NCBI GenBank assembly: GCA_013398615.1
Contig: VZSR01000514.1
Location: 5,868,462 to 5,932,461 of the forward strand
Direction: 5' to 3'
Source: Brachypodius melanocephalos
Taxonomy: Eukaryota; Chordata; Aves; Passeriformes; Pycnonotidae
DNA: 64,000 nt
The translations under genes were made by a program, and so were the position numbers. Positions 1 through 10,150 of this stretch are shown here, one piece after another. The notes below the pieces were generated by a model. That model was not told the origin of the DNA. It did no database searches and saw only the letters and a program-made list of their open reading frames with translations. Position 1 is the first letter of the stretch. Every line of letters begins with the position of its first letter.

Positions 1-841
1 CATGTCAGGGATGCCAAAAGCAAAGCCAGTGATTGGCTGAGGCTCATTAGGTTTCAAACACAGCCTCGACCTGTCTTCTTCCTTTAGCTGAAGGCCTTGG
101 GCAGGGCCAGCAAGGAGGAATAGATCACTGCTGACAACAGCAATTTGTACCGCATTTGTCAACACATCGACTTGTAAAAGGTAATTTCCCAGCACGTGGC
201 TTTCTGTCCTTTAAACAAACAGCTCACAGCCCCGCATGGCCTGGACACACCCTTCAAGGGACTGGCTGAAGGAAGGAGTCTCTGCTGGCTGGAGCTCTCT
301 CTTCCAGCCAGGTTCTTCCAGGGGAGCTTTGATCTCTGTGGAGCAGGGAGCAGAACAGACACATCCTTTGTACTGACCAGCCTGCTCCCACCACTGATTC
401 TCTGAGTCACTGTGGGGAAGGATTTGTAAGGACTCCAGATACTTTCTTGAAAATGGAGAATCCAAAAGATCGAATTCAAATTGTAAGAAGAGTCAAATGT
501 GTTTTTTTGCTCTTTATTTGCCATTAGCTTTGATAATTGCTCCAGAGTGCTGTACCTTGTCACAGTGTCCCCTGGAGTTACTGCTGCCCATGCTGAACAT
601 ACATGCTGGTATCCAGAGGTCTAGGGCAGCAGCTCTGGCATCACACAAACTAGCAGTAGTAGCAAAACTCCTGTTCAAAATGTTGAAGTCATTGCCAGTT
701 ACCCCACCAGAATCATTCTGCTTTTCAAACCGACATTTCTCTCCTTCCTCCTCAGAGCTCTTTGACTATACCAATGAAGCATCCTGGCATTATGCTGCAA
801 GCTGGCTTTTTGCAGTTAGCAATTTTAAACTTTTCAAAATT

Positions 842-907
842 GAGGGGTTTTTTTTCGTTGGTTTGGGGTTTTTTCCTGGTTTTTGGGTTGGGTTGGGTTT
901 TGTCCCT
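842..907 (+). repeat. G/T-rich low-complexity tract with GGGTT repeats
   Basis: G-runs alternate with long T-runs and end in three GGG blocks separated by TT (885-897). GGGG runs lie further upstream at 844-847 and 865-868. It resembles a short degenerate telomere-like or G-quadruplex-capable tract, but the loops to the upstream runs are long. Most likely ordinary avian low-complexity DNA. Confidence 0.6.
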
Positions 908-1172
908 TTTTTGAAACCTGGTGAGAGACTGGTAGCACAGGCATTGCTTACTAAAGTGGGGTGATTTCTGCAGGCTGGGAAAATCTTGCCTTTATTATAA
1001 AAATAATACCCACTATGCCCTTGAAGCCTGTTCACCATTTAAAAACTACTCAGGTGATGATACAAATTCCTGGTGCCAGATATCAAAGAAAGAGTTCTCA
1101 CCCACCTTCTGTGCAATCTTCCTTTTGCATGTTATTTGCGTATACACTTGATAGGCAAGTGTAATCCCTGCC

Positions 1173-1326
1173 AAAAAAAAAAAAAAATAAAATTGCCTAC
1201 TATTTTCTTGCCGTGGTCCAGAGCAGAGGACTAGGGACGCAATCTCAGAAAACATTGCAAAAAGATGAGTAACAGGCATCTGATTTCAGGGGCTGCTCAT
1301 TAGGTTGTTGTTTTTTTTTTTTTTTT
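1173..1326. repeat. Poly-A (1173-1187) and poly-T (1311-1326) runs
   Basis: A 15-base A run and a 16-base T run lie about 120 bp apart in opposite sense. No retrotransposed body is recognisable beside either, so I annotate them only as homopolymers, likely to be length-polymorphic. Confidence 0.8.
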
Positions 1327-2860
1327 CTCTTCCCATGAGAGAGAAAATCACGTAAATGGAAAACCCTAATGGGAGTAGTTTGCTGTGATTTAGATTGTGC
1401 CTGGAAAATGAGCAGGGGTTCTAAGATACAGGTATTTCACCTAGCAGGGCTCGCCGTGTCCCTGGAGCTGTAGTTGGATGAAGCCTTGGCTTTGGTGCCA
1501 TCACAAATCCACCTTTGGAGGCTGAGGTGTTTCTGTCATCCACTCTTGTCAGTCACAATCCACTGGGACCATTTGTAGGAGTATGGCCAGCCCCTGTAAG
1601 GAACATTCATCTGCCCATCTACAAATAACAGGATACAATTCCCCTCTATAAACCCAGCATGAGGCTGTGTAGGAAGCATCAGGACAGGAAATGCCCAGTA
1701 GAACAGCCCCCGGGGCTAGTGCAGATCTGCTGACAGTTCACACTGCTTGCTGCTAGTGACAGCTCGTTGGTCATGGTGTTGGACAAGGTTTTGAGAGGTC
1801 TGACTTTGTTTCCTGGTTTTCTGTAACATTTTTGTGCCCTAATTCCCTGCTTCTGAAAGCAAAGTTGGTAGGGGAATGCACATCCTTCTTGAATGTTGTG
1901 AGGGGTATGGCCCCATAAATCCCACACAGTTATAGACTCAGTCACACTGCAATGCTTTTAGAGCCTACAAGTTCTCCACATGCAGTGCAAAATAACCATT
2001 AAATCATCTGTAATGAAGCCAACTTAACTGTAATTCTATAGGGCATGGATTGAGGACATGTAACTAACAGATCTGGTTAGAAAATGTGGGAAAATTTTCA
2101 AGGGAGAATTAAAAATAACCTTTGCGTTTATTTTTATCCAAATTTACTTGTTTGCTTTTGGTTAAATGAACTTTTCCTTCCTCCTTTAAGCAGCTTTATT
2201 TCCCTCTTTTCTCTTTCTCATTTTTTCTTTAGAAAGTGTGAAGGAAAGGAGGGGATGAAAATCAATAGGGAAGAGTAAAAACCTGAAAATCTTCAAACCT
2301 GCTGGTTATTGTTTTGAGATCATTGGGTTGGGGGGATTCTTTTGTCTCAAAAATGAATATTTATGTAAATGCCAGAAATTTCTTTTTCATTAAATGGGTT
2401 GTTGGTCACTGGAAAGCATTGCTCAATTGAAGAGGCTCAGGCCTTATCCTCTCCATTGCAGTTGGAGAAACTGAAGTGAAACCCTGGAGTGATGACCCTG
2501 AGGCCACATGGTGGGGGTCAGTGTCACAAAAGATGTTTAGACCAGAGGAATTCCTGGCTCCTCTCCCAGGTCTGGACCATCATGTGAGGTCCTCTACTGC
2601 AACACAACCATGCTATGAAGCCTAGAGAGCTTCCCTCTCCCCTCCCTCACAAAAAAATGTCCCTGCATCTCAAGATTACTTTTCAGAGCCCCTTCTGCAG
2701 CAGTTTGGTGAGGGAGCTCTCCAGCATGGGTCTTGGTGACGGGTGCAGGAGGCAGGATGCTGGTGCAGGGGACAGGTGGCAGGTGGGACCAGGGACCGGC
2801 GTGGGGCACAGCCAGGAACGCGGTGAAGGACTGCGCCCGTGCATCTACAGATGCCTGAAT

Positions 2861-3300
2861 TAATTGCCTGCTGTTTACAGCTTGGGTTTATTGCTCAGCT
2901 TTTAATTAACTGTTTCCGGATTTAATCTCACAAATGTTGTGCCTTGGTCCTTGTTTAATCCGGCAGCCTAATGGCAGGCTGATTTATGCAGATCAATACT
3001 GTTTACAAACATGAAAGCCGCCCGCCGGTGTTTGAACCTTCGGCGTGATGGCATTGGTTATCAATAGCTGAAGCAGCCTCAGCAGGTGGCCTGTCAATAT
3101 GCAGCCAGTCAATATGCACGGAGCAGCCAAGATTAAAACTGGTTTTTTTAGCAGGAGTGGGAGGGAGCTGCCTAAACTCCTCATCATATTCATGGATGGA
3201 GGATTTACCACCCGCTCCTGCCCCTGTTTTCTTTTATTCATTTGCAGCCATCCGAATGCAGCGCTAATGAGAATAATCAGGTTATTCGAGAACACAGGTG
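2861..3300. promoter_or_regulatory. Candidate conserved non-coding element / enhancer (CNE-1)
   Basis: This non-coding block is dense in transcription-factor-like words. Inverted Otx/Pitx-type sites (CCGGATTTAAT at 2916-2926 and TTTAATCCGG at 2954-2963) face each other. A forkhead word, TGTTTAC, starts at 3000. TCAATA occurs four times in the same orientation (2993, 3061, 3094, 3109), twice as the Onecut-like ATCAATA. TTAATTAA lies near 2901. Seen: motif clustering and lack of simple repeats. Inferred: enhancer function. No frame here is convincingly coding. Deep conservation has not been tested. Confidence 0.4.
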
Positions 3301-4079
3301 GCGGTGGGGAAAATAACTGTTCTCACAATCTGCTTCAGAATCTCCCTCTCCCTGAGCCAGCTCACCTGCAAAGGTGTTTCCTCTTTATTAAACTATTTTA
3401 AGTAGTAGCAAGGGAGATCTGGCTTGGTCTTTTCACCTAGTTTGCCATTGATTTAAATGGAAATTACTGAACATATGGGATTATTTTCAACTCACTCTCT
3501 TGACTTCAGTAGGCATGGAAGAACCATTCAGTAAAGGCTTTCCTGAAAACAAAAAAAATGAAAACCCAGTGGCTGGGAATTTTTGGTGAGGGGATGCATG
3601 GACAGAGCAGCTGTTATTGTGAACTTGATTCTGCAGCCTTGTATCTCCTTGGACCTGTTCTTCTGCTTGTACCTTGGGCAGCTGTTGGCATAATTGTGAA
3701 AGGAGAAAAGGGTATTTTCCTGCTGAGTTGCACAGGTTTGAATGGCACAGAGTCTGAACCCTTAAAGGACTGACACATGCTTATCCTGTTGCTCTCCTCT
3801 CTGTTAGAGTCAGTGGCCCTGTTTCTAACAGGCCAGGTTAATCATGTGCAAACCTCTGAAAAGGCAGAGCTGAAGTTACTCACTACTCAGGGCTAGTGAA
3901 AGCTTTCCTTGGGAAGAGTTATAGGCCCAAGCAGAGCCTCAGCCTGATTTTATCTGAGACAACCTTAACCTACCAAGGCAAATGAGATCAGCCTTGCCTG
4001 TGCCTTCTCTTTATTTGCACAGTACTCCCAACACCAGCTGCATTCAGGGGCCAAGGCCCTGCTGTGCTGGGGATGGTAC
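3301..4079. other. Non-coding stretch, no gene seen
   Basis: Ordinary mixed-composition DNA between two CNE-like blocks. A 71-codon forward frame at 3558-3773 has a hydrophobic middle but no recognisable family and no supporting splice or conservation signal. I see no repeat family. Confidence 0.5.
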
Positions 4080-4480
4080 AAGCCAAGCTAATTGCATGTT
4101 GGCTAAAAACACAGCTCTTATACAGTTGTTACACCTTTCATAAATGCATTTCTAATAATCAGCAGACAATAGCACGGGCAAGCCAGAAGCATAGCACAAA
4201 GCATAAGAATAAATTGCATTTAATTACAAGGAGAACCTAATTAAGCCTGATTTTCTTAGACCAGTGTTAGACTAGAAGTAACTTCATACACATTAATAGA
4301 GTTGTAACGAATGTGACCCGTGGTATAATGACAATGACTACTCAGGGGTGGATTGTCAGATTGATGCACGGCATGGCACGAACACCATCCCCTAATTTCA
4401 AAGGTGAGGAGTAAATCATTTTTATGCAGAACGCAAGGGCTCCGATCCTCTCGTTACCTTTGTGCCTTGGCTTTATGCTT
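4080..4480. promoter_or_regulatory. Candidate conserved non-coding element (CNE-2)
   Basis: AT-rich and non-repetitive, with two TAATTA homeodomain cores close together (4221-4226 and 4239-4244), an AATTGCAT-type POU/homeodomain word at about 4090 and a second at about 4212. It lacks microsatellites and coding potential. Enhancer identity is an inference from texture and motif density. Confidence 0.35.
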
Positions 4481-5189
4481 TTGGCCATTTGCAGCATTCT
4501 CCAGCATTTTCCAGCCTGTTTGTTCCAGTATCCATTGTCAATTAGGTAGCCAGGGACGAGACTCTTGGGGCAGCAGCCACGGTGTTTGCACTGGGGTCCT
4601 GTGGCTTTCTCGGGTGGAACACCCTCCACGGCCTCCCAGCAGGGCAGTTTGTTCTCTGGGTTCAGAGGCCATTAAACCACCATGGTTTAATTTTGTCTCT
4701 TCCCAGATGATTCACAAAAGGTGGAAAATAGGACACGGGGAAGTGGGAGATGTGGGGACATTGTGGGAACGCCGGGCCAGGCAGGCTTTGCAGAGCCAAG
4801 CTGGGATTCAAAGTGATGCACCCTTGTGTACAGGCAGGCTGGCTGGAAGCTGCTGATCTGTTCTCTAGCAACTTGTGGCACACCGCAGGCTTTGTGAGGC
4901 TGGCAAAGTCGGAGCAGCTAATCAATTCTGCTTTATTCTCCTCACCACAGACCTTCGCCTGCAAAGCACAGCGCCGGTTTTAATAGTGACATCTTGAGCG
5001 CCTTTCAGAGTCTGCTTGAAAGCAAATATAGGCCTTTTAATAGGTTATTTTAATGCATTAAACTATGGAGAGGAGGAAGAGAAGAGGAAAAAAAAATCCC
5101 TGGCACATACATCTCTGCAAAAGTTTCAGAGTCTGGAAGAATCTGATCCAGAAACAAAAGCCCTTTGAATCTCTCCCCTTCCCTGCTCC

Positions 5190-5515
5190 CCCATGCCTGG
5201 CTCCCCCTCCCCTTCCTTCCTTCACTTCTCCCTCCTCCTGCTGAGCAGTAACAGTGCCAACTTATCAGATACTTTTAGCTGCCAGCTTCCCAGATACTTT
5301 CCTTTGAATGTGACCTGGCAGCAGCTCGCTGCAACTTTTGAACTGCTATGTATGTCATATGCTAAGAAGAAGAAGAAGAAGGAGCTGAAGTATAATGACT
5401 ACTGGAATACGCGATTCAAGACAAAGTCAAAATGCTTTCAGTGGGGAGCGTGAGGCAATTTATTTTAACTCGTAAGGCAACTTTGCTATCCGACAGGTAG
5501 GGGGGGTGGGGAAGC
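5190..5515. promoter_or_regulatory. Candidate conserved non-coding element (CNE-3) with short AAG repeat
   Basis: A pyrimidine-rich segment (about 5196-5240) passes into a non-repetitive block containing a duplicated CAGATACTTT word (about 5266 and 5290) and a five-unit AAG microsatellite at about 5365-5381. An 86-codon frame crosses the AAG run, which would give a lysine stretch, but I see no splice signals or family match and do not call it coding. Confidence 0.3.
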
Positions 5516-5894
5516 GAGCAGGATAATTGTCACATTTTATCTTCACCTAAAGGCTGCCAGTCCATTGCCAGCATCCACAAATTGCCCCTCCTGAGAGCCT
5601 CGGGGTGCCCGTGGGAGGCTGCGGTGAGGAGAGAGGAGAGTAAAGGTATGTGCCTGCCTGGCCAAGGAGACACCTGGGGGCACCATCCAGCCCTGACCAA
5701 AACAGGGGGAAACTGAGGCAAACTGGCTCCTGCTGCTGCCGCTACAAGTCTGCACAGGGAATAGCACCAGAGATCAACTACCTGGGTTCCCATTTTCTGA
5801 GTCAATGAGATCCCTCTGTTATGTGGAGGGGTAAAAATACCCAGAAATCCGAAATACACGTGGAAACAGGCAAAGAGCTGAGTTTCCCACATCA

Positions 5895-6130
5895 GTACAA
5901 GCTCGGGAAAAGGTTATTGTAGCAGCAATCATCATTCGATGATAATTAGACCTTTTTTCATTTTCTGGAGAAAAGTATGGACTTTGACACATTGCTTTAA
6001 AATTGCACAAATCAGTTATGGAGGGAAGCCTCTGATTAAAAAACAAAGCAGATTCCATGAGCAACAATACCCTCATTTCATTCATTCAGCTTTGACTTTT
6101 GAAACAAAACAAATTTTCTTTTAGCAAGGT
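5895..6130. promoter_or_regulatory. Candidate conserved non-coding element (CNE-4)
   Basis: AT-rich non-coding DNA with a short near-palindrome around ATCATCATTCGATGATAAT (about 5929-5946), a TAATTAG homeodomain word and several TTTGAC/AAACAAA words. There is no repeat family and no plausible exon. The call rests on similarity in texture to the neighbouring CNE-like blocks. Confidence 0.28.
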
Positions 6131-6687
6131 GGAAAGGAACAGAGACAGGGTGCAAAGTGGTGTCATTTATGAAAAGATGTTTCAAGCGATTGGGCATTAG
6201 TTTTTCAACTTTTGCCTGGAAGGAAATGGTTGAATTTCCAAGTTGGTTTTTTTTGTTGTTGTTGTTTCAGAGCAGAGTGGATGCGGTTTTCATGGTCTGT
6301 GGGGTATTCTGCACAGAGGAGAAGCCAGTTCCTGAACAGCTCTGGCTTTAATACTTTTAATGCCTACAATGCCAGGGATCTCTCTGCCTGTAGCTGCCAG
6401 TTGAGGCTGTTAATAAAGGAGGAGTGGGAATGCTGAGACTGGAGCAAGGTGGTTCAAGATGTTCCCTCCAGCTCAAGGTTGTATTGCTCCAGGAAGCCCC
6501 CGAGTGCTCCGTGAGCCTCTCCTTAACCCTTGCTGAAACAGGTAGAGCAGTAATTATCTGCCATAAAGTTTATTAGTGTCCTTGGCACATTTCAGCAGAG
6601 GCAGATTAAGACCACCTTGGCCCCAAGGAGTTTGCTGGTACACTGCCACCCTCACCGGGGCTTGGCAGGAGACTTAATACAATAATT

Positions 6688-6752
6688 TCACAAAGCGCTT
6701 TGAGATCAGGGGATGAAAGCTGCTACAGAAGTGCAAAATATAATGATTAATT
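6688..6752 (+). repeat. Ancient MIR/L2-type SINE tail relic
   Basis: The string AAAGCGCTTTGAGATC (6692-6707) followed by GGATGAAAGCTGCTACAGAAGTGCAAA and an AT-rich tail (TATAATGATTAAT) closely follows the shared 3' tail of MIR/CORE-SINE and L2 elements: AAAGCGCTTTGAGAT, then GGATGAAAGGCGCTAT, then AAGTGCAAAT, then an ATT-rich end. The orientation is forward. I cannot recognise the SINE body upstream. Such relics are very old and in birds are often kept only where they have gained a regulatory role (established for some copies, not shown here). Confidence 0.55.
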
Positions 6753-6874
6753 GCCTTTTCTTGGTGGGAAGTTGCTATCATCTCTTCACTTTCTATGGCT
6801 GGCAAACCGGAGGGAGTATTTAACTTTTAAAAAAACCAACATCTTTACAAAGTAACAAATTAAGATGCAAATCT

Positions 6875-6940
6875 GGAGGGGTTTTTTCCCCTCTTCTTTT
6901 TTTTTCTTTTTTTCCCCTCTCTCTCTCTTTTTCTTTTTGC
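6875..6940 (+). repeat. Polypyrimidine (T/C) tract
   Basis: About 65 bases are almost entirely T and C, including CTCTCTCTCT near 6919-6928. It resembles a long polypyrimidine or branch-acceptor tract, but no AG with a plausible downstream exon follows at once, so I call it low-complexity DNA. Confidence 0.7.
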
Positions 6941-7151
6941 TAATTGGCAGAAAATTAATGACTGTGTTTCTGACTGAGCAGATGCTCTCGTCAAAAAAGG
7001 CAGATTTGGAATTTCTCTAACCCTCCTTTTAAAAACACATCAAGAAGGCAGTAGCATGTGGCAGGTCAGAAATTAAGCGAAGGTAACTGTACAGATTGTA
7101 AAGAACACAAAGGAGGTTTTGTGTGTGCATGTGAGTGAATGAGTGACTGAG

Positions 7152-7262
7152 TGGGGGGTGTTATTTCCCCCCCCCCATCTCTCCTTTTTGTTTTAACTTC
7201 CTTGCATCGGATTTTATGGGGGGGTTTTTGTTTTTTGTTGTTGTGGCATATTTTTTTTTTAA
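7152..7262. repeat. G6/C10 homopolymers and T-rich low-complexity segment
   Basis: A G6 run, then a C10 run (7167-7176), then GGGGGG and long T runs to about 7260. Mixed homopolymers like this are prone to sequencing and assembly error, so nearby small indels should be treated with caution. Confidence 0.7.
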
Positions 7263-7264
7263 AC

Positions 7265-7560
7265 CCATATTCCACCGCAGCTCACAATTAGCAGCCAGGC
7301 CTCTGGGACCTAATTAACCAATTCAATTAACAAAAAAAGCATACAAGTCACCCTGACATTTGTCAGCCATTAGGAGGGATGTCAGGCTGGTAGGTTCTAC
7401 CGACACATTAATGATGATTAGCTCATTTGCAGCTCACTTTTACCCCAGGTGTCCACCTGGAGAGACTGGCACGGAACACTCCACAGACAGGGAGAGGAGC
7501 TGGAGCTGGGAAGAGCTTTACTGCAACTGTGGTGACCCTCAAAGGGAGTTTTGACCTTTC
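7265..7560. promoter_or_regulatory. Candidate conserved non-coding element (CNE-5)
   Basis: A homeodomain-rich, repeat-free block: CAATTA at 7285, TAATTAA at 7311, CAATTAA at 7324, ATTAATGATGATTAG at about 7406-7420, an E-box pair (CAGGTG and CACCTG) at about 7447-7459, and a TGACATTTGTCAG inverted TGACA motif near 7354-7366. That mixture of homeodomain, bHLH and MEIS-like sites is typical of developmental enhancers; function is inferred only. Confidence 0.4.
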
Positions 7561-7829
7561 ATTGAACGTATAATCAATAAGATTTTTGCCTCAGTCAAGA
7601 GAAGCTGCTGTCCCCTCATCTGGCTCCTGTGCTTGCTAACCTTCAGAGAAGCTCTTGCCCAAAGAGCCAGGGGACCAGTGCCTGCCCCAGGGGCTGAAAA
7701 CCCTTGTTTTTCAACTTCTTCAGTAGGAGAGAAGTCTTTATAAACATTTTCCTTGTCGATAGCGCTGTTTGCTTGCTTACCACAGCAGGGCTCCTTCACT
7801 TGGCTGGGGCCGTTCCTTAGTTCAAGCCA

Positions 7830-8010
7830 AGCCCTTTGTTCTCAGGATTGATTAACTACAGTACTCTATATAATATAGGCAGATATTTATATAGACATCG
7901 CTTCCGTTCCTGCCTCTGATCTCCCTTAATTTAACTCCATTTCCCCAGCAGCATTGATTTAATAATAAGTGCCTGATTGTTACGGAAATGAAACCGAGAG
8001 AAACACCGGC
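7830..8010. promoter_or_regulatory. Candidate conserved non-coding element (CNE-6)
   Basis: AT-rich and non-repetitive, with GATTGATTAACTACAG, TATATAATATA and TTGATTTAATAATAAG words. It directly precedes the splice-bounded segment at 8082-8305. No repeat or coding signal is visible. Confidence 0.3.
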
Positions 8011-8081
8011 AAAGATCACTTCCAGGATGGGGGGGATGTTTCACCCTTTGGGGATTTTCCTTTATTTTTTTTTTTCCTCAG

Positions 8082-8305
8082 CACCTGAATGCGACTTTTC
8101 TTTCCCGTCCAGGGTTGACTCTGGGTCACTTGAGGCTGCATCTGGCTCTTGCCATCCAGGGGAGGGCCAGATGTGGCTCCCACTGCCCGCAGGGGCTCCC
8201 TTGGGCTGGATGGGGAAAAGATATTGCTGAGATTTGCTCCTGAGGGGGGTGGCCAGGGTTCACAGGCAGTTCCCTTGCCCTGTGGAGGCCGTGAGGGTGT
8301 TTCAG
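8082..8305 (+). ncRNA. Possible non-coding RNA exon bounded by strong splice signals
   Basis: A strong acceptor (long T tract at about 8061-8075, then CCTCAG ending at 8081) and a consensus donor (TTTCAG then GTGAGT, starting at 8306) bound a 224-bp segment of exon-like size. All three forward frames contain stops inside it, so it cannot be an internal coding exon. It could be an exon of a long non-coding RNA, a 5'-UTR exon or a terminal coding piece. It may equally be a chance pair of sites, since no transcript data are available. Confidence 0.22.
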
Positions 8306-8809
8306 GTGAGTGAAGATGGGCACAGTGGTGGGAACACACCTCCAGCATTGTGCAGGGCTCTGTGACCCCCCATGCCAGCATCCTTCTTCATCCCACCCAG
8401 CCCTCCTGCCTCCATCATCCTTCTCCAGCCAGCCCAGTCCCAGCTGGGAGCTCGTGGGGCTGTGTAACATAAAATAAGAAAAAAAAACAACAGGCACAGG
8501 AGTCACCAGAAGTATCCATGGGAGTTCTTGCAGCTTCCCTCTCATTCAGACCTGTCTGACGGTGCTTTTCCTGAAGGAACAGAGCCTAGCAGAGTTTCTT
8601 GCCTCTTCCTCTTGTCCACAGCACCGCTGGCCAGCCCCAGCCAAGAACAAACCACAAACCGCTATCAAGGAATAGATTTCTTCCTTGATTTTGGCGTTTT
8701 GCAAGTTTCCTGCCCTCAGGGTGAACTCCTCACGTGCAAAGGCAGTGACGGCGAAGTGTGAAAGCCAGGCACAGCACCTCCGAGCAGGGGAGAAAGCCCA
8801 GAGACTAGT

Positions 8810-9180
8810 TCAAAGGCAATCGGGTGCTTTCCTTAATTTCAATTAAATCCTAACTGCCCCATTCACATCGACTAATCACTGAGGGGCTGATTCAGCTCCT
8901 TCTGCAAAACAGGACACGTATCAATAGCCAGAGCCAAGCACTCCTTCCTGGAAATCTGCAGTGCACAATAGTAAATACAGAGAACCGGGCCTATTCATGC
9001 GCTAACAATGCAGCGGCAGCAGCCCTTTATTGTCACACACATTGTTAAACCCACAAAGAGCAACTGGTAGGTTAAATCTATCTTAGCTGGGAAAGCTTGA
9101 CAAAAATCCTTGCCACCGAGCATTTGATACTGATCACAGTGTCACATCAGGGAACAGCGAGCTCAAAAGAACAAGTCATT
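8810..9180. promoter_or_regulatory. Candidate conserved non-coding element with SOX-like sites (CNE-7)
   Basis: The block is free of simple repeats and rich in regulatory words: TTTCAATTAAAT near 8837, ATCAATA at 8920-8926, and three SOX-type cores close together (AACAAT at 9004-9009, TTATTGT at 9028-9034, ATTGTT at 9041-9046). Its right edge is a T15 run at 9179-9193. Enhancer function is an inference. Confidence 0.4.
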
Positions 9181-9295
9181 TTTTTTTTTTTTTATTTCTG
9201 AACTTTAGAGGCAACGGCCTCTCCTCTTCGCTGGCTCCCCAGGTCTTAGTCCTCTTAGTAGGAGGTGGTCTTTTTTTTTATTATTTTTATTTTTC
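9179..9295. repeat. T15 run and T-rich low-complexity segment
   Basis: A 15-base T run (9179-9193) and a second T/A-rich run at about 9270-9295 flank unremarkable sequence. A reverse-strand frame of about 118 codons crosses them and would read a lysine/asparagine-rich stretch; I treat that as artefactual. Confidence 0.7.
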
Positions 9296-9339
9296 TTGAT
9301 GCCGCTCAATGAGAGCAAATTCGCAGGGGTGGGGAGGGG

Positions 9340-9735
9340 AGGGTAAAAAAAGCAGGAAGCGCAGAATGCCGTATTGAGGCAACACAGGTGGGTAGGAATG
9401 CGAGCACAAGCTTCCATCTCAAGGGAAATCAAATCCAAACCTCGGGATGGCAGCAAAGGGTGTGGCTTGCGAGGCAGCAGGACCGCTGGTGGCAAACAAT
9501 CACGGCATAAATCAGCAGTCACATACAGAGACAGCCTACCTAGAGCATCTCTCTGAAACAAACACCTTGGTATTCACACAAAAGGCTCGACTCGGATGGA
9601 TCTGTTCGAGGTGCAAATATTACTGTATCCCGTTCATTTTTCCTAGGAATTTTCTATGCAACGGAACCAGGTATTTTTTCCCACCCCCTGTAACACAACC
9701 CCATCCGAAATTATGCTAATTATCACAGGCAGTCT
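9340..9735. promoter_or_regulatory. Candidate conserved non-coding element (CNE-8)
   Basis: Non-repetitive sequence with unusual CpG retention for an AT-rich neighbourhood (for example around 9587-9610, CTCGACTCGGATGG and TCTGTTCGAGG) and a TTATGCTAATTATC homeodomain/POU word near 9713. Overlapping short open frames in two registers do not agree with splice sites. It ends just before an A17 run at 9751-9767. Confidence 0.35.
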
Positions 9736-9750
9736 CCACAAAGGTCTCTT

Positions 9751-9767
9751 AAAAAAAAAAAAAAAAA
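9751..9767 (+). repeat. Poly-A run (A17)
   Basis: A pure 17-base A run with no recognisable retrotransposed body upstream. Most likely a homopolymer microsatellite. Confidence 0.85.
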
Positions 9768-9959
9768 GTAAACAAACTCTTGGTCTGGAAAAGGACAAAG
9801 CTCCCATAAAGAAGATGGGAAAAAATTCTTATACAGCACCATTTGTCCCCATTGCAGGGATCACTGAATACTGCCAGGAAGGTCCAGTGTGACGAGGGGA
9901 AATTGGTGTTATCTAGTTGGTGGATGCCTAGTGGAATATTGTTATTTAGGTGGTGGCAT

Positions 9960-10150
9960 TGAGTGACTCTTTAAAAGAATAACTCAAAGCTTCCAAAGTA
10001 GGATCCCACACTGATTTTATAACCCAAGCCTTGGTTTTATAGGGACATTGAAGATAGGTCTGTAATTGTGGTCGCCTTTCGTATTAAGGTGTTCCTTTTA
10101 AATTTTACAAGTGGATTTTTAACATTAGTGGAAATAACAACACACTGGGG
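9960..10150. promoter_or_regulatory. Weak candidate conserved non-coding element
   Basis: An AT-rich, repeat-free segment with a T-box-like AAGGTGTT at about 10086 and a repeated TTTTATA word. It is the right edge of the motif-rich block that begins at 2.86 kb and the weakest member of the series. Confidence 0.22.

Larger units (their letters stand above)
1..2860. other. Non-coding stretch, no gene seen
   Basis: I find no exon, RNA gene or recognisable transposon here. The open frames on both strands (up to about 155 codons near 0.5-0.96 kb) overlap one another and show no domain or conserved motif. Visible structure is limited to a G/T-rich tract at 844-905, an A15 run at 1173-1187, a T16 run at 1311-1326 and a G-rich segment at about 2740-2830. 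Probably intergenic or intronic. Confidence 0.6.
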
